A DNA stretch of 64,000 nt, taken from positions 1-64,000 of the forward strand of contig JBDRKE010000023.1 of NCBI GenBank assembly GCA_043814315.1, read 5' to 3'. Position 1 is the first letter of the stretch, and each line of letters opens with the position of its first letter. The notes beneath the pieces were generated by a model. The model ran no database searches, was not told the DNA's origin, and saw only the letters and a program-made list of their open reading frames with translations. A program made the position numbers and the translations under genes. The DNA comes from JBDRKE01 sp043814315. GTDB lineage: Bacteria > Omnitrophota > Gorgyraeia > Gygaellales > Profunditerraquicolaceae. Shown in pieces: positions 56,362 through 64,000 of the stretch.

Positions 56362-59030
56362 CTTGGGATTTGCCTGATAGCCGCTTTTAATTTTTCGAGT
56401 GCATTTTTGTAATTTTGAGGCTTACTGCCTCCTGCCTGCGCAAAATCCTTTCTTCCCCCGCCGCTGCCCCCGATCTCGGACGCTACCTCTTTAATAAGCC
56501 TTGAGGCATCCACACCTTTGGCGCATAAGTCCTGCGTCACCCCTATAGCCAACCAGATCTTGGCTTCTGCGCAAGTGCTTGAAATAATAATCGCATTCGT
56601 GGTTTTCTCCTTCGCTAAATCTACGCTTTGGCGTAAGGTATTCATGTCTAAATCCGGCTCATTTTGCTCAATCAATTTTATGCCATTGATCAACTCGGCT
56701 TTTTGAATCGATTCCTCAAGGGATAAGCGTACCGTATTAAGGCGCTGGGCGCTTAATTGTTTCTCCAGTTCCTTTAAGCGAACCATTCTCTTCTCGATCT
56801 CCTGGGATAAATTCGGCTCAGGGACGCTTAATCTCTCGGCGATATCTCTGACAACACGCTCCTCTTCTTTGATAATCTTATAGGCGGTTTTTCCCGTAAC
56901 CGCTTCGATTCTTCTTATGCCGCTGGCCACAGACCCTTCCTGGGTTATCTTAAACAGGCCGATTGAGCCCGTAGAGTCCAGATGGGTTCCGCCACACAGT
57001 TCCTTAGAGAAGTCTCCGACACTCACCACACGCACCTTATCTTCGTATTTTTCGCCGAAGAAAGCCAATGCCCCTGACTTCTTGGCTTGCGCTAAAGCCA
57101 TTGGCTTGACAGAAAGCTGATGGTTATTCAGGATATAATCATTAACCACTTCTTCAATTCTGTCCAGCTCTTCTTTTTTGATATCCTTAAAGTGCGTGAA
57201 GTCAAAACGCAATCTGTCGTGGGCCACCAGAGAGCCCCGCTGTTTGACGTGCGAGCCTAAAACCTTTCTTAAAGCCGCCTGCAAAAGGTGGGTTGCCGTA
57301 TGGTTTCTGGCTATGGAGAGCCGGCGTTCGACATCGGCTTTTGCCAAGATGGTATCATTTTTTTTGAAGCTGCCGGATTTGACTTTTCCGATATGGACGA
57401 AGCAAGAGCCGAACCTCTTCGTATCAAAAACCTCAAAAACATTCCTTCCCTTAATAATCTCACCCGCATCTCCTACCTGGCCGCCTGACTCTGCATAGAA
57501 AGGAGTCTTATCCAATACCAGGACTGCTTCATCCTGTTGGCTGATCTTTTTTGTTTCAGTATCGCCCTTGACTATTTTCAATATCTTTGTTTTTAGAGCC
57601 ATCTCCTTATAGCCTGAAAATTGAGTCGCTTTGACGTGGTAAAGCAGGTCCTTATCGCTAAAGACATCCCCTTTCATGGCGCTTTGCAGCTTGGAGCGCT
57701 TTTTCTGCTCTGAAAGTTCCTTTTCTAGTATGTCTTTAGAAATTTGAATGCCTTTTTTTTCTAGCCAATTCAACGTCAAATCTAAAGGCATCCCATGGGT
57801 ATCATATAGCTGAAAAGTAATCCTGCCAACCTCCTTGGGGTTGGGGCTGTCCTGAAACCCTTTAAATTTTTCATGCAAAAGGGCTTCGCTGGAATTTAAT
57901 GTTGCCAGAAAACTCTTCTCTTCCGCCTGGATAATCTCAGAGATATTCTCCTGCCGGCCCCTGAGTTCGGGATAATAAGATTTCATGGTCTCCGCTACGA
58001 CAGGCACCAATTTATACAGAAAGGCATGCGCCCACCCCATGGCCCTTAAATGCAGGGTGCACTTACGGATCAGTTTTCTTATCACGTAACCCCTGGCTTC
58101 ATTGGAAGGCAGGACTCCGTCATAAATGGCAAACACTATGGCACGGATATGGTCGGTTACTGCATAAATCAATTCTTTCTGGTTCCTGGTTCCTGGCACT
58201 TCGACTCTGCTCAGTGCCAGTCCTGAGCGTAGTCGAAGGACTGGTTTCTGGTTTCTGGCTATTTCTTTTATAATCGGGATAAACAAATCCGTCTCAAAAT
58301 TATTCGCTACCCCCTGCATGACCGCAGCCAGCCTCTCTAAACCCATACCGGTGTCTATATTCTTCCTGGGCAAAGGCTCTAATACGCCTCCTTCTTTGCG
58401 GTTAAACTGGGTAAAGACGAGGTTCCAGACTTCCACAAAACGCCCGCAGCCGCAGGCAGGAGAACAATCCGGCTTCCCGCATCCGGCGCCTGAGCCTACA
58501 TCATAAAATATCTCCGAGCAGGGGCCACAGGGGCCATTAGGCCCTTTTGCCTTAGCCTCTGAAGGCCAGAAATTTTCTTTATCCCCTAATCTGATGATTT
58601 TGTTTTCCGGAATCTCAATGGAATCGCGCCATATCTTATAGGTTTCGTCATCGTCTTTATAGACCGAGACCCAAAGCTTCTCGGACGGAATACGTAGTTC
58701 CCGGGCCAAAAATTCCCAGGCGTAGAGAATCGCTTCTTTTTTGAAATAGTCTCCGAAGGAAAAGTTTCCCAGCATTTCAAAAAACGTGTGGTGACCGCTG
58801 GTCTTGCCGACTTTATCCAGGTCATCGGTGCGCAGGCACCGCTGGCTGGAGGAAGCACGCTTCAAGCCTCTGCCTATCCCCAGAAATTCTTTCTTGAATT
58901 GATTCATTCCCGCAGGCGTAAACAATACCGTAGGGTCATCCCCGGGGATCAAAGAGCCACTCTCGATAATCTTGTGATTTTTTGATTTAAAAAAATCTAA
59001 AAACTTTTTTCTTAAGATATCTGCCTGCAT
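56358..59030 (-). CDS. alaS: Alanyl-tRNA synthetase
   Basis: An 890-residue class II synthetase. Motif 1 region NHKIIESGSLIPGDDPTVLF and FTPAGMNQFK are followed by RAIVFAIYDGVLPSNEARGY. The editing domain has HTATHLLQAALRKVLGSH and CGGTHLDSTGSIGLF (the zinc ligands), and the C-Ala domain ends GSGGGRKDFAQAGGSKPQN. About 20 residues (KPVLRLRSGLALSRVEVPGT) between the aminoacylation core and RAIVFAI are encoded by a spacer-type repeat inserted in frame. A CxxxC-rich loop (GAGCGKPDCSPACGCGRF) is also present. Confidence 0.97.
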   Translation of the reverse strand: MQADILRKKFLDFFKSKNHKIIESGSLIPGDDPTVLFTPAGMNQFKKEFLGIGRGLKRASSSQRCLRTDDLDKVGKTSGHHTFFEMLGNFSFGDYFKKEAILYAWEFLARELRIPSEKLWVSVYKDDDETYKIWRDSIEIPENKIIRLGDKENFWPSEAKAKGPNGPCGPCSEIFYDVGSGAGCGKPDCSPACGCGRFVEVWNLVFTQFNRKEGGVLEPLPRKNIDTGMGLERLAAVMQGVANNFETDLFIPIIKEIARNQKPVLRLRSGLALSRVEVPGTRNQKELIYAVTDHIRAIVFAIYDGVLPSNEARGYVIRKLIRKCTLHLRAMGWAHAFLYKLVPVVAETMKSYYPELRGRQENISEIIQAEEKSFLATLNSSEALLHEKFKGFQDSPNPKEVGRITFQLYDTHGMPLDLTLNWLEKKGIQISKDILEKELSEQKKRSKLQSAMKGDVFSDKDLLYHVKATQFSGYKEMALKTKILKIVKGDTETKKISQQDEAVLVLDKTPFYAESGGQVGDAGEIIKGRNVFEVFDTKRFGSCFVHIGKVKSGSFKKNDTILAKADVERRLSIARNHTATHLLQAALRKVLGSHVKQRGSLVAHDRLRFDFTHFKDIKKEELDRIEEVVNDYILNNHQLSVKPMALAQAKKSGALAFFGEKYEDKVRVVSVGDFSKELCGGTHLDSTGSIGLFKITQEGSVASGIRRIEAVTGKTAYKIIKEEERVVRDIAERLSVPEPNLSQEIEKRMVRLKELEKQLSAQRLNTVRLSLEESIQKAELINGIKLIEQNEPDLDMNTLRQSVDLAKEKTTNAIIISSTCAEAKIWLAIGVTQDLCAKGVDASRLIKEVASEIGGSGGGRKDFAQAGGSKPQNYKNALEKLKAAIRQIPR
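58179..58259. repeat. CTTCGACT...CAGGACTGG repeat inserted in frame in alaS
   Basis: CTGGCACTTCGACTCTGCTC, AGTGCCAGTCCTGAGCGTAG and TCGAAGGACTGGTTTCTGG reproduce, in reverse complement, the repeat at 54339-54402 with only one or two differences. The insertion keeps the alaS frame. Confidence 0.85.
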
Positions 59031-59042
59031 GGAAACGCACCC

Positions 59043-59507
59043 TTAAAACTGATTCATGACATCTGCGACTGTTTCCGGTGGGAAACCGCGGCGTAAAAGA
59101 TAGCCCATCACCCGCCTCCTGGCTATACGCGGGTCTAGGCGTTTACTTTTATCTAATCTTGTTTTTACTAACTTCTTGATTATCTCTTCCTCGGAATAAT
59201 CCTTCTTTATTTCACGTACCTGGCTCTCAATAATCTCTTCATCAACGCCCTTGGCCTTTAATTCCTGCCTGATTCTCCTTAAGCCTAAAGGCCTCTTAAG
59301 GCGCGAGGCTAACCACATCCTGGCAAAGGCATCATCGTTGATGAAACCCTTTTCCTTTAAAAAGGAGATGGTCTCTTTAATGGCCGGTTCTTTAAAACTC
59401 TTCTGTTTAAGCCGCTGAGTAAGTTCTCGTTCGCTACGTAATCGGAACTTAAGCAAAAGGAAAGCGTAGTTTCTGGCTTTTTCCGGGCAATCTTCTCTAT
59501 TCCTCAC
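59043..59507 (-). CDS. recX: Regulatory protein RecX
   Basis: A 154-residue helical protein that modulates RecA filaments. Three-helix repeats are visible: YAFLLLKFRLRSERELTQRL, FLKEKGFINDDAFARMWLAS and GYLLRRGFPPETVADVMNQF, with RRIRQELKAKGVDEEIIE between. The start is GTG (59505-59507), overlapping the degP stop by 11 nt. recA is two genes upstream. Confidence 0.9.
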   Translation of the reverse strand: MRNREDCPEKARNYAFLLLKFRLRSERELTQRLKQKSFKEPAIKETISFLKEKGFINDDAFARMWLASRLKRPLGLRRIRQELKAKGVDEEIIESQVREIKKDYSEEEIIKKLVKTRLDKSKRLDPRIARRRVMGYLLRRGFPPETVADVMNQF

Positions 59508-60963
59508 CTTTTACCAAAAAGTAACCGCGCCGGGTCTTAATTAATGCGTTCCCCTTCAAATCTTTAGCCACCTTATTGAAATCCAAGATGCCGGAAATAG
59601 GCCTTTTATTGATTTCACAAATCACTTCTCCCCGCAACAGGCCTGCTTCCTCTGCAGGGCTATTGGGTTCAACATGAACCACCGCAACACCTTTATTTTC
59701 TTTAGTATCCTCTACTTTCAATCCGCGCCAGTTCTCTGCGGTTTGCAATCTTTCATACCCTGCCTCAGCTTCTTCCAGGCTCTCAGGACGCGCGCTAATC
59801 TTCACCGTAAGATTCCGTTCTTTTTTATCGCGCACAACCACGACTTTTACTCTTCGGCCCACTTCCGTCTTGGAAACCCGCGTTATCAACTCTTTAACAT
59901 TGGCCACGGGTTGATTATCAAATATCTTTATCACGTCCCCTTCTTTTATCCCTGCGGCCTTGGCAGGACTATCTCTGAAAACCCTGGCTACCAGAGTTCC
60001 ATTTTTATCTGCAAGCCTCAGATGTTGAGCCATGTCTTGCGTAAGGTTTTGTACCTGTACCCCCAACCAGCCGTACATTATTTTTTTACCTTCAATAAGC
60101 CTGGAGATTATCCTTCTGGCGCTATTGACAGGTATGGCAAAGCCCACACCCTGATAACCTCCGCTGGTGGAGAATATAGCCACATTGATACCTACGATTT
60201 CTCCTTTGAGGTTTACCAGGGGGCCTCCGGAATTACCGGGATTAATGGCAGCATCCGTCTGAATGAGGTCATTGTAATCCCTATCGCGCGACAGCATGCT
60301 TCCCAGAGAACGGTGTAGTGCGCTGATCACGCCGACTGTTACGGTCGGTTCAGGACTCTGCATGGCAAAACCAAAGGGATTTCCTATAGCTACCACCCAT
60401 TGTCCGATCTTTAAGCTGTCTGAATCACCTAAGGGAGCTACCGGAAGGTTACGGGCATTTATCTTAATAACCGCCAGGTCTGAACGAGGGTCAGTGCCTT
60501 TGACTTCTCCCTTAAAGTCTCTACCGTCAGGCAACGTCACGGTAATCTTATCCGCATCGCTGATGACGTGTTCATTTGTCAGAACATACCCTTGCGTATC
60601 GATAATCACGCCCGAGCCTAAACCCACGGACTTATATTCCCTGTCAGGTGCCTCGCCGAAAAAATCATCAAAGAACCTGCGAAAGAACTCATCTTCCGGA
60701 AACGGTGACCCTGCGGAGGGAGGGCGAAAATAGTATCTTTGCCCTCCTCTGATCCTGGTCGTGTGCTCTGTGCTTATGGACACGACCGCCTGTCCTGCCG
60801 TATCCGCCACATGGATGACCGCATTTTCGATGCTTAGGCTACCCTCTTTCATATCCTGGCTTTCTGCCAAGGCAAACTTATACGTTCCCGCCGATAAAAC
60901 AAAACTCAGGATGTAACCCACGGCCAAGAAACCTAACCAGGATAATATTTTCTTTCTTTTCAT
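59497..60963 (-). CDS. DegP/HtrA-type periplasmic serine protease
   Basis: 488 residues from MKRKKILSWLGFLAVGYILS (ATG 60963), with a signal peptide/anchor. The trypsin-like domain has the triad His in VLTNEHVI, Asp in DPRSDLAVIK and Ser in NPGNSGGPLVNL. Two PDZ domains follow (VQNLTQDMAQHLRLADKNGT, GVAVVHVEPNSPAEEAGLLR). It degrades or refolds misfolded envelope proteins and fits with the surA-like gene elsewhere in the run. It is inserted between recA and recX, which often adjoin. Confidence 0.95.
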   Translation of the reverse strand: MKRKKILSWLGFLAVGYILSFVLSAGTYKFALAESQDMKEGSLSIENAVIHVADTAGQAVVSISTEHTTRIRGGQRYYFRPPSAGSPFPEDEFFRRFFDDFFGEAPDREYKSVGLGSGVIIDTQGYVLTNEHVISDADKITVTLPDGRDFKGEVKGTDPRSDLAVIKINARNLPVAPLGDSDSLKIGQWVVAIGNPFGFAMQSPEPTVTVGVISALHRSLGSMLSRDRDYNDLIQTDAAINPGNSGGPLVNLKGEIVGINVAIFSTSGGYQGVGFAIPVNSARRIISRLIEGKKIMYGWLGVQVQNLTQDMAQHLRLADKNGTLVARVFRDSPAKAAGIKEGDVIKIFDNQPVANVKELITRVSKTEVGRRVKVVVVRDKKERNLTVKISARPESLEEAEAGYERLQTAENWRGLKVEDTKENKGVAVVHVEPNSPAEEAGLLRGEVICEINKRPISGILDFNKVAKDLKGNALIKTRRGYFLVKGEE

Positions 60964-60985
60964 ACCAAAAACGCTTTCCCCTGCC

Positions 60986-62041
60986 CTAAATGCTAAGTTT
61001 TTTCCTGACTTCTTTCTCAATTTCTTCCTGTAATTTAGGGTTATCTTTTAAGTATTTTATAGCCGCATCCCTTCCCTGGCCCAATTTCTCATCCTTGAAG
61101 AATATCCACGTTCCGGATTTAGTTACGATTTCCTTATTGAGCCCAGCATCCAATATAGCCCCTGCCTTGGAGATCCCCTCGTTATGCAGGATTTCAAACT
61201 CTCCTTCTCTAAAAGGAGGCGCAACCTTGTTTTTTACGACCCTGACCCTCACCCTATTGCCCACCACCACATCATGCTCTTTCAAAGTCGCAATTCTTCT
61301 TACATCAAGCCGAACGGAAGAATAAAATTTTAGGGCCCTGCCTCCGGGTGTCGTCTCCGGCGATCCGAACATCACGCCGATCTTTTCCCTGAGCTGATTG
61401 ATAAAAATCACGGTGGTGCGTGACTTACTGATAGCTCCTGTCAGCTTTCTTAAGGCCTGCGACATGAGGCGAGCCTGAAGTCCCACGTGAGAATCCCCCA
61501 TTTCACCCTCTATCTCTGCGCGCGGGGTGAGAGCTGCGACAGAATCAATGACCACCACGTCGACAGCATTGGAGCGTACCAGCGTCTCGGCAATCTCCAG
61601 GGCCTGTTCTCCTGTGTCCGGCTGAGAGATAAGAAGATCATCAAGGTTAACCCCGATGATTTTGGCGTACGTGGCATCAAAGGCGTGTTCTGCGTCAATA
61701 AAAGCAGCCACGCCACCCTTTTTCTGCATCTCTTTAATGGCACTTAAAGTCAGGGTCGTTTTTCCCGATGCCTCAGGCCCGAATATTTCGACCACTCTTC
61801 CCCGCGGAAGGCCTCCTACGCCCAAAGCTAAATCCAGGGTAAGAGCGCCTGTAGGTATTGTCTCCACATCCGCTTTGACCTCACCCCCTAACTTCATAAT
61901 CGAGCCCTTGCCAAACTGCTTTTCTATTTGGGCCAGCGCCAATTCCAAGGCCTTCTGCCGATCCGTGAGGCTATGCGAATCATCTTTAGTCCCAGATGCC
62001 GAAGCTGATGCTTTATGAACTGTTATCTTTTCCTTGTTCAT
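60986..62041 (-). CDS. recA: Recombinase RecA
   Basis: 351 residues from the ATG at 62041, behind GGAGGG. LALAQIEKQFGKGSIMKLG, Walker A FGPEASGKTTLTL, loop-1 GLQARLMSQALRKL and loop-2 INQLREKIGVMFGSPETTPG are canonical. It begins with a Ser/Ala-rich segment of about 15 residues not found in E. coli RecA. It has its own strong promoter and a putative operator (below). Confidence 0.98.
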   Translation of the reverse strand: MNKEKITVHKASASASGTKDDSHSLTDRQKALELALAQIEKQFGKGSIMKLGGEVKADVETIPTGALTLDLALGVGGLPRGRVVEIFGPEASGKTTLTLSAIKEMQKKGGVAAFIDAEHAFDATYAKIIGVNLDDLLISQPDTGEQALEIAETLVRSNAVDVVVIDSVAALTPRAEIEGEMGDSHVGLQARLMSQALRKLTGAISKSRTTVIFINQLREKIGVMFGSPETTPGGRALKFYSSVRLDVRRIATLKEHDVVVGNRVRVRVVKNKVAPPFREGEFEILHNEGISKAGAILDAGLNKEIVTKSGTWIFFKDEKLGQGRDAAIKYLKDNPKLQEEIEKEVRKKLSI

Positions 62042-62057
62042 CTTAACCCTCCACAGT

Positions 62058-62078
62058 GAATTAAACTTGTTTAAATTC
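62058..62078. promoter_or_regulatory. Palindrome at the recA transcription start, possible SOS operator
   Basis: GAATTAAACTTGTTTAAATTC is a 21-bp near-palindrome (shown here as GAATTAAAC and GTTTAAATTC around TT), lying between the -10 box and the Shine-Dalgarno sequence. The position fits a repressor site. It is not identical to the E. coli or Bacillus LexA boxes, and no lexA is in the window. Confidence 0.45.
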
Positions 62079-62087
62079 AAGAAATTA

Positions 62088-62116
62088 ATTATAGCCCACT
62101 AATATAACCCTGTCAA
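62088..62116 (-). promoter_or_regulatory. Promoter of recA
   Basis: On the minus strand TTGACA (62111-62116) and TATAAT (62088-62093) are separated by exactly 17 nt, a perfect sigma-70 consensus. The predicted start is about 62081, 40 nt before the recA ATG. Confidence 0.9.
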
Positions 62117-62119
62117 CAG

Positions 62120-62318
62120 ATTCGTATCCATGATTCCATACCATTAAGCACAGATGATCACAGATAGAAATCCGCATAAAACCTTCCTTTAGAAACGGCA
62201 GATGACCACAGATAAAGGTAGCTTTAAAGGCGTATCTGCGATCATCAGTGTCTTTTAATCAGCGATCATCTGTGCATATAGTGTTCCATAACTGTGAAAA
62301 TAACACATTCGTATCCAT
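62120..62318. repeat. Inverted-repeat unit flanked by a 12-bp direct repeat
   Basis: ATTCGTATCCAT occurs at 62120-62131 and 62307-62318. Between them GCACAGATGATCACAGAT (from 62149) is mirrored by CAGCGATCATCTGTGC (to 62275). It looks like a short insertion-type repeat, without coding capacity. The stretch to 62372 is otherwise unremarkable. Confidence 0.6.
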
Positions 62319-62347
62319 AAGCCACCCCTCCTTTCTATCATAATCCC

Positions 62348-62440
62348 TCCTGCGCCTTTGGAGGACGCGGGATAAGTTCGGACATAAATTTACGGAACGC
62401 CAGTGAGCGTAAATTTAGTCCTCACTTAATAGACGCAGGA
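62348..62440. repeat. Single arm C palindrome with outer TCCTGCG/CGCAGGA stem
   Basis: TAAGTTCGGACATAAATTTACG (62373 on) and CGTAAATTTAGTCCTCACTTA (to 62428) form the arm-C structure around a GAACGCCAGTGAG loop. TCCTGCG (62348-62354) and CGCAGGA (62434-62440) enclose it. This copy is not between a stop and a start codon. Confidence 0.85.
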
Positions 62441-62467
62441 ATAAAGCAAATCTAACGAAAAAATTTT

Positions 62468-62592
62468 CAAGATCGGGTCTTGACATCGCTTGGTAAACAA
62501 TGAGTTACAAGACCCGATCTTGACATAACTCTAAAGACCCGGTCTTGACATAACTCTACGATCTTGACATAACTCTAAAAATATGTTAAAGT
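62468..62592 (+). promoter_or_regulatory. Repeat array providing -35 boxes for the GGDEF gene
   Basis: CAAGATCGGGTCTTGACATC (62468) and CAAGACCCGATCTTGACATA (62508) are followed by AAGACCCGGTCTTGACATAA (62534) and GATCTTGACATAACTCTA (62560). TTGACATAACTCTA therefore occurs three times. The last TTGACA (62564-62569) has TAAAGT 17 nt downstream (62587-62592), which would start transcription close to the ATG at 62600, giving a very short or absent leader. Confidence 0.6.
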
Positions 62593-62599
62593 CACCGCT

Positions 62600-63778
62600 A
62601 TGGAAGATTTAACCAAAATCAAGCAAGAGCTGGAACGCACCAAGACAGAGCTGGGCATTCTTTATGAAATCTCCAATGCCATGCGCACGACTCTGAGGCT
62701 GGAGGAGATCCTCTATATCATCCTGACAGGCGTCACAGCCCATATCGGACTGGGCTTTAACCGAGCTCTTCTGTTTCTGGTTAATGAGCGGGAAGGCCTC
62801 GTGGAAGGCAAAATGGGGATTGGCCCGGAAACCGGAGAAGAAGCCAACCGTATCTGGAAACAGATAGAACAGGAAAAGATGGACCTAGATGACCTGATCA
62901 GCGTCTCTAAATCTTCCAACTCCACCTTAGGCTCCAATTTTAACCGGCAGATCCAGCATTTAAAATTCTCGCTTCAGGACAAAAACGAAAACCTGCTGGC
63001 TATGGCTATTTTGGAAGGCATGCCCCTGCATCTGACCAAAGAAACAATGGCAAACTACCAGGATTACCCCATCATTAAAATTCTTAAAAGTGAAGAGATA
63101 GTCTTAATCCCCTTAAAAGCAAAAGATAAAATTAACGGCATTATCGTGGCAGATAATTTTATTACCCAAGAACCCATAACCAAAGACGATATCCGGATGC
63201 TTGCGATGCTGGCGAACCAGGCGGGCCTGGCCATTGAGAATTCCCAGCTTTACGAAAAAACCGTAATGCTGGCGCACATGGATTCCCTTACGCAACTTTG
63301 GCACCATGGCCACTTCCATCACCTTCTTCAGACGGAATTAGAAAAATCCAAAGCCATGAACTCATCCTTAAGCCTCATTATGCTTGATATTGATGACTTT
63401 AAAATCTACAATGACTCACTCGGCCATCAGTCGGGAGACAGGATGTTAAAGGAATTAGCGAATTTGCTCAAGAATCAATCCCGGAAGATGGATTATGTCT
63501 GCCGTTACGGCGGAGAGGAATTTACGATTATCCTACCGCAGACCGATAAAAAAGAGGCTTTTTTGATTGCGGAGCGGCTCAGGTTAGATATCGAAAGGCA
63601 TCCCTTTATAGGCGAGGAGAATCTGCCTAAGAAAAAATTTACGGCGAGCCTGGGATTGGCCACCTATCCTGAAGACGGAAACTCTCCCGCCGAACTTATT
63701 GAAGCAAGCGACAAGGCGCTTTACCAGGCAAAAAACAAAGACAAAAACAACACCTGCTGCTCAACCCCCTCGCTCTAA
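62600..63778 (+). CDS. GAF-GGDEF diguanylate cyclase
   Basis: 392 residues. A short N-terminal coiled coil (LTKIKQELERTKTELGILYE) leads into a GAF-type sensor (about 20-215; IGLGFNRALLFLVNEREGLV, DDIRMLAMLANQAGLAIENS). The GGDEF domain (about 225-385) follows: MDSLTQLWHHGHFHHLLQTE, ISLIMLDIDDFKIYNDSLGH-type LIMLDIDDFKIYNDSLGH and the active site RYGGEEF. An RKMD inhibitory site lies five residues before it, so product inhibition is likely. It should make cyclic di-GMP from two GTP. No membrane helix. It is the only plus-strand gene, and its stop codon overlaps that of smc, which converges on it. Confidence 0.95.
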   Translation: MEDLTKIKQELERTKTELGILYEISNAMRTTLRLEEILYIILTGVTAHIGLGFNRALLFLVNEREGLVEGKMGIGPETGEEANRIWKQIEQEKMDLDDLISVSKSSNSTLGSNFNRQIQHLKFSLQDKNENLLAMAILEGMPLHLTKETMANYQDYPIIKILKSEEIVLIPLKAKDKINGIIVADNFITQEPITKDDIRMLAMLANQAGLAIENSQLYEKTVMLAHMDSLTQLWHHGHFHHLLQTELEKSKAMNSSLSLIMLDIDDFKIYNDSLGHQSGDRMLKELANLLKNQSRKMDYVCRYGGEEFTIILPQTDKKEAFLIAERLRLDIERHPFIGEENLPKKKFTASLGLATYPEDGNSPAELIEASDKALYQAKNKDKNNTCCSTPSL

Positions 63779-64000
63779 ACCGGTTCGGGAACCAAACTCT
63801 TTGGCTCCTTTTCTTTATCTTTCTTTCCTAAATTCTTCGCAAACTTAACGGATACAATCTTAGATATGCCCGATTCCTCCATAGTGATCCCGTACATCAC
63901 ATCCGCGTTCGTAATGGTTTTCTTGTTGTGGGTGATCACGATAAACTGCGAATAGGAGGCGAATTCCTGCAGCAGGCAGGCAAAGCGGTCCACATTAGCC
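63775..64000 (-). CDS. smc: Chromosome segregation ATPase SMC, C-terminal fragment (runs off the window)
   Basis: The last 74 or so residues of SMC. ANVDRFACLLQEFASYSQFI then VITHNKKTITNADVMYGITM and EESGISKIVSVKFAKNL match the C-terminal ATPase lobe after the Walker B motif, including the D-loop neighbourhood. The frame is open to the window edge. The GTG within (63993) is just an internal Val. A Lys/Glu/Pro tail follows the domain. It converges with the GGDEF gene. Confidence 0.9.
   Translation of the reverse strand, partial: ANVDRFACLLQEFASYSQFIVITHNKKTITNADVMYGITMEESGISKIVSVKFAKNLGKKDKEKEPKSLVPEPV

Overview
The window is almost entirely one 62-kb block of minus-strand bacterial genes. 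Only one gene, a GGDEF protein near the right end, is on the plus strand. SurA-, DegP- and PilT-type proteins point to a cell with an outer membrane. The gene arrangement, the unusual EF-Tu effector region and spacers full of several short repeat families would fit an uncultured lineage of the PVC/Candidatus Omnitrophota kind. That placement is inference from memory of similar genomes, not something proven here.

From right to left, in the direction of transcription: the 3' end of smc (63775-64000) converges on a GAF-GGDEF gene. A housekeeping block follows with its own strong promoter: recA, degP/htrA-like, recX, alaS, then hisD, hisB, hisH, hisA, a peptidoglycan-binding lipoprotein, hisF, hisI, trpE, rpsP, yajC, a fused secDF, a very short mfd, a surA-like chaperone, pdxA and rsmA. 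A near-consensus promoter at 41473-41501 then drives tRNA-Thr, rpmG, tRNA-Trp, secE, nusG, rplKAJL and rpoBC. These run straight into the str (rpsL, rpsG, fusA, tuf), S10, spc (without rpmD) and alpha (rpmJ, rpsM, rpsK, rpsD, rpoA, rplQ) clusters. The run continues into a metabolic tail (aminotransferase, aconitase-family large subunit, pilT, aconitase-family small subunit, isocitrate dehydrogenase, malate dehydrogenase, dihydrolipoyl dehydrogenase, lipB, free lipoyl-domain protein) and ends at a Rho-independent terminator at 44-91. About 41 kb contains no other clear minus-strand promoter or terminator.

The most unusual content is in the spacers. A composite palindromic element of about 200-310 bp occurs five times, plus a one-arm copy, between ribosomal and translation genes. 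It fills the space from the upstream stop codon to 1-3 nt before the downstream start codon and leaves no Shine-Dalgarno sequence. It consists of two hairpin arms in opposite orientation, each with a symmetric GA/GA internal loop, around a C6ACCACT5/A5GTGGTG6 inverted repeat. Single arms occur at several other places, and one appears to form the ribosome-binding site of rplF. Other repeat families (AT-rich CCAAAT repeats, CTGCC/GGCAG palindromes, CTTCGACT...CAGGACTGG repeats, AAGACCCGATCTTGACATAACTC repeats) fill most remaining spacers. Some have entered coding sequence: in-frame insertions in pdxA and alaS, and a repeat-derived signal peptide in the surA-like gene.

Two genes too short for a 60-residue cutoff, rpmJ and rpmG, were read directly from the sequence, as were both tRNAs. 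Several starts were moved to internal Met codons on family alignment and are noted in each entry.
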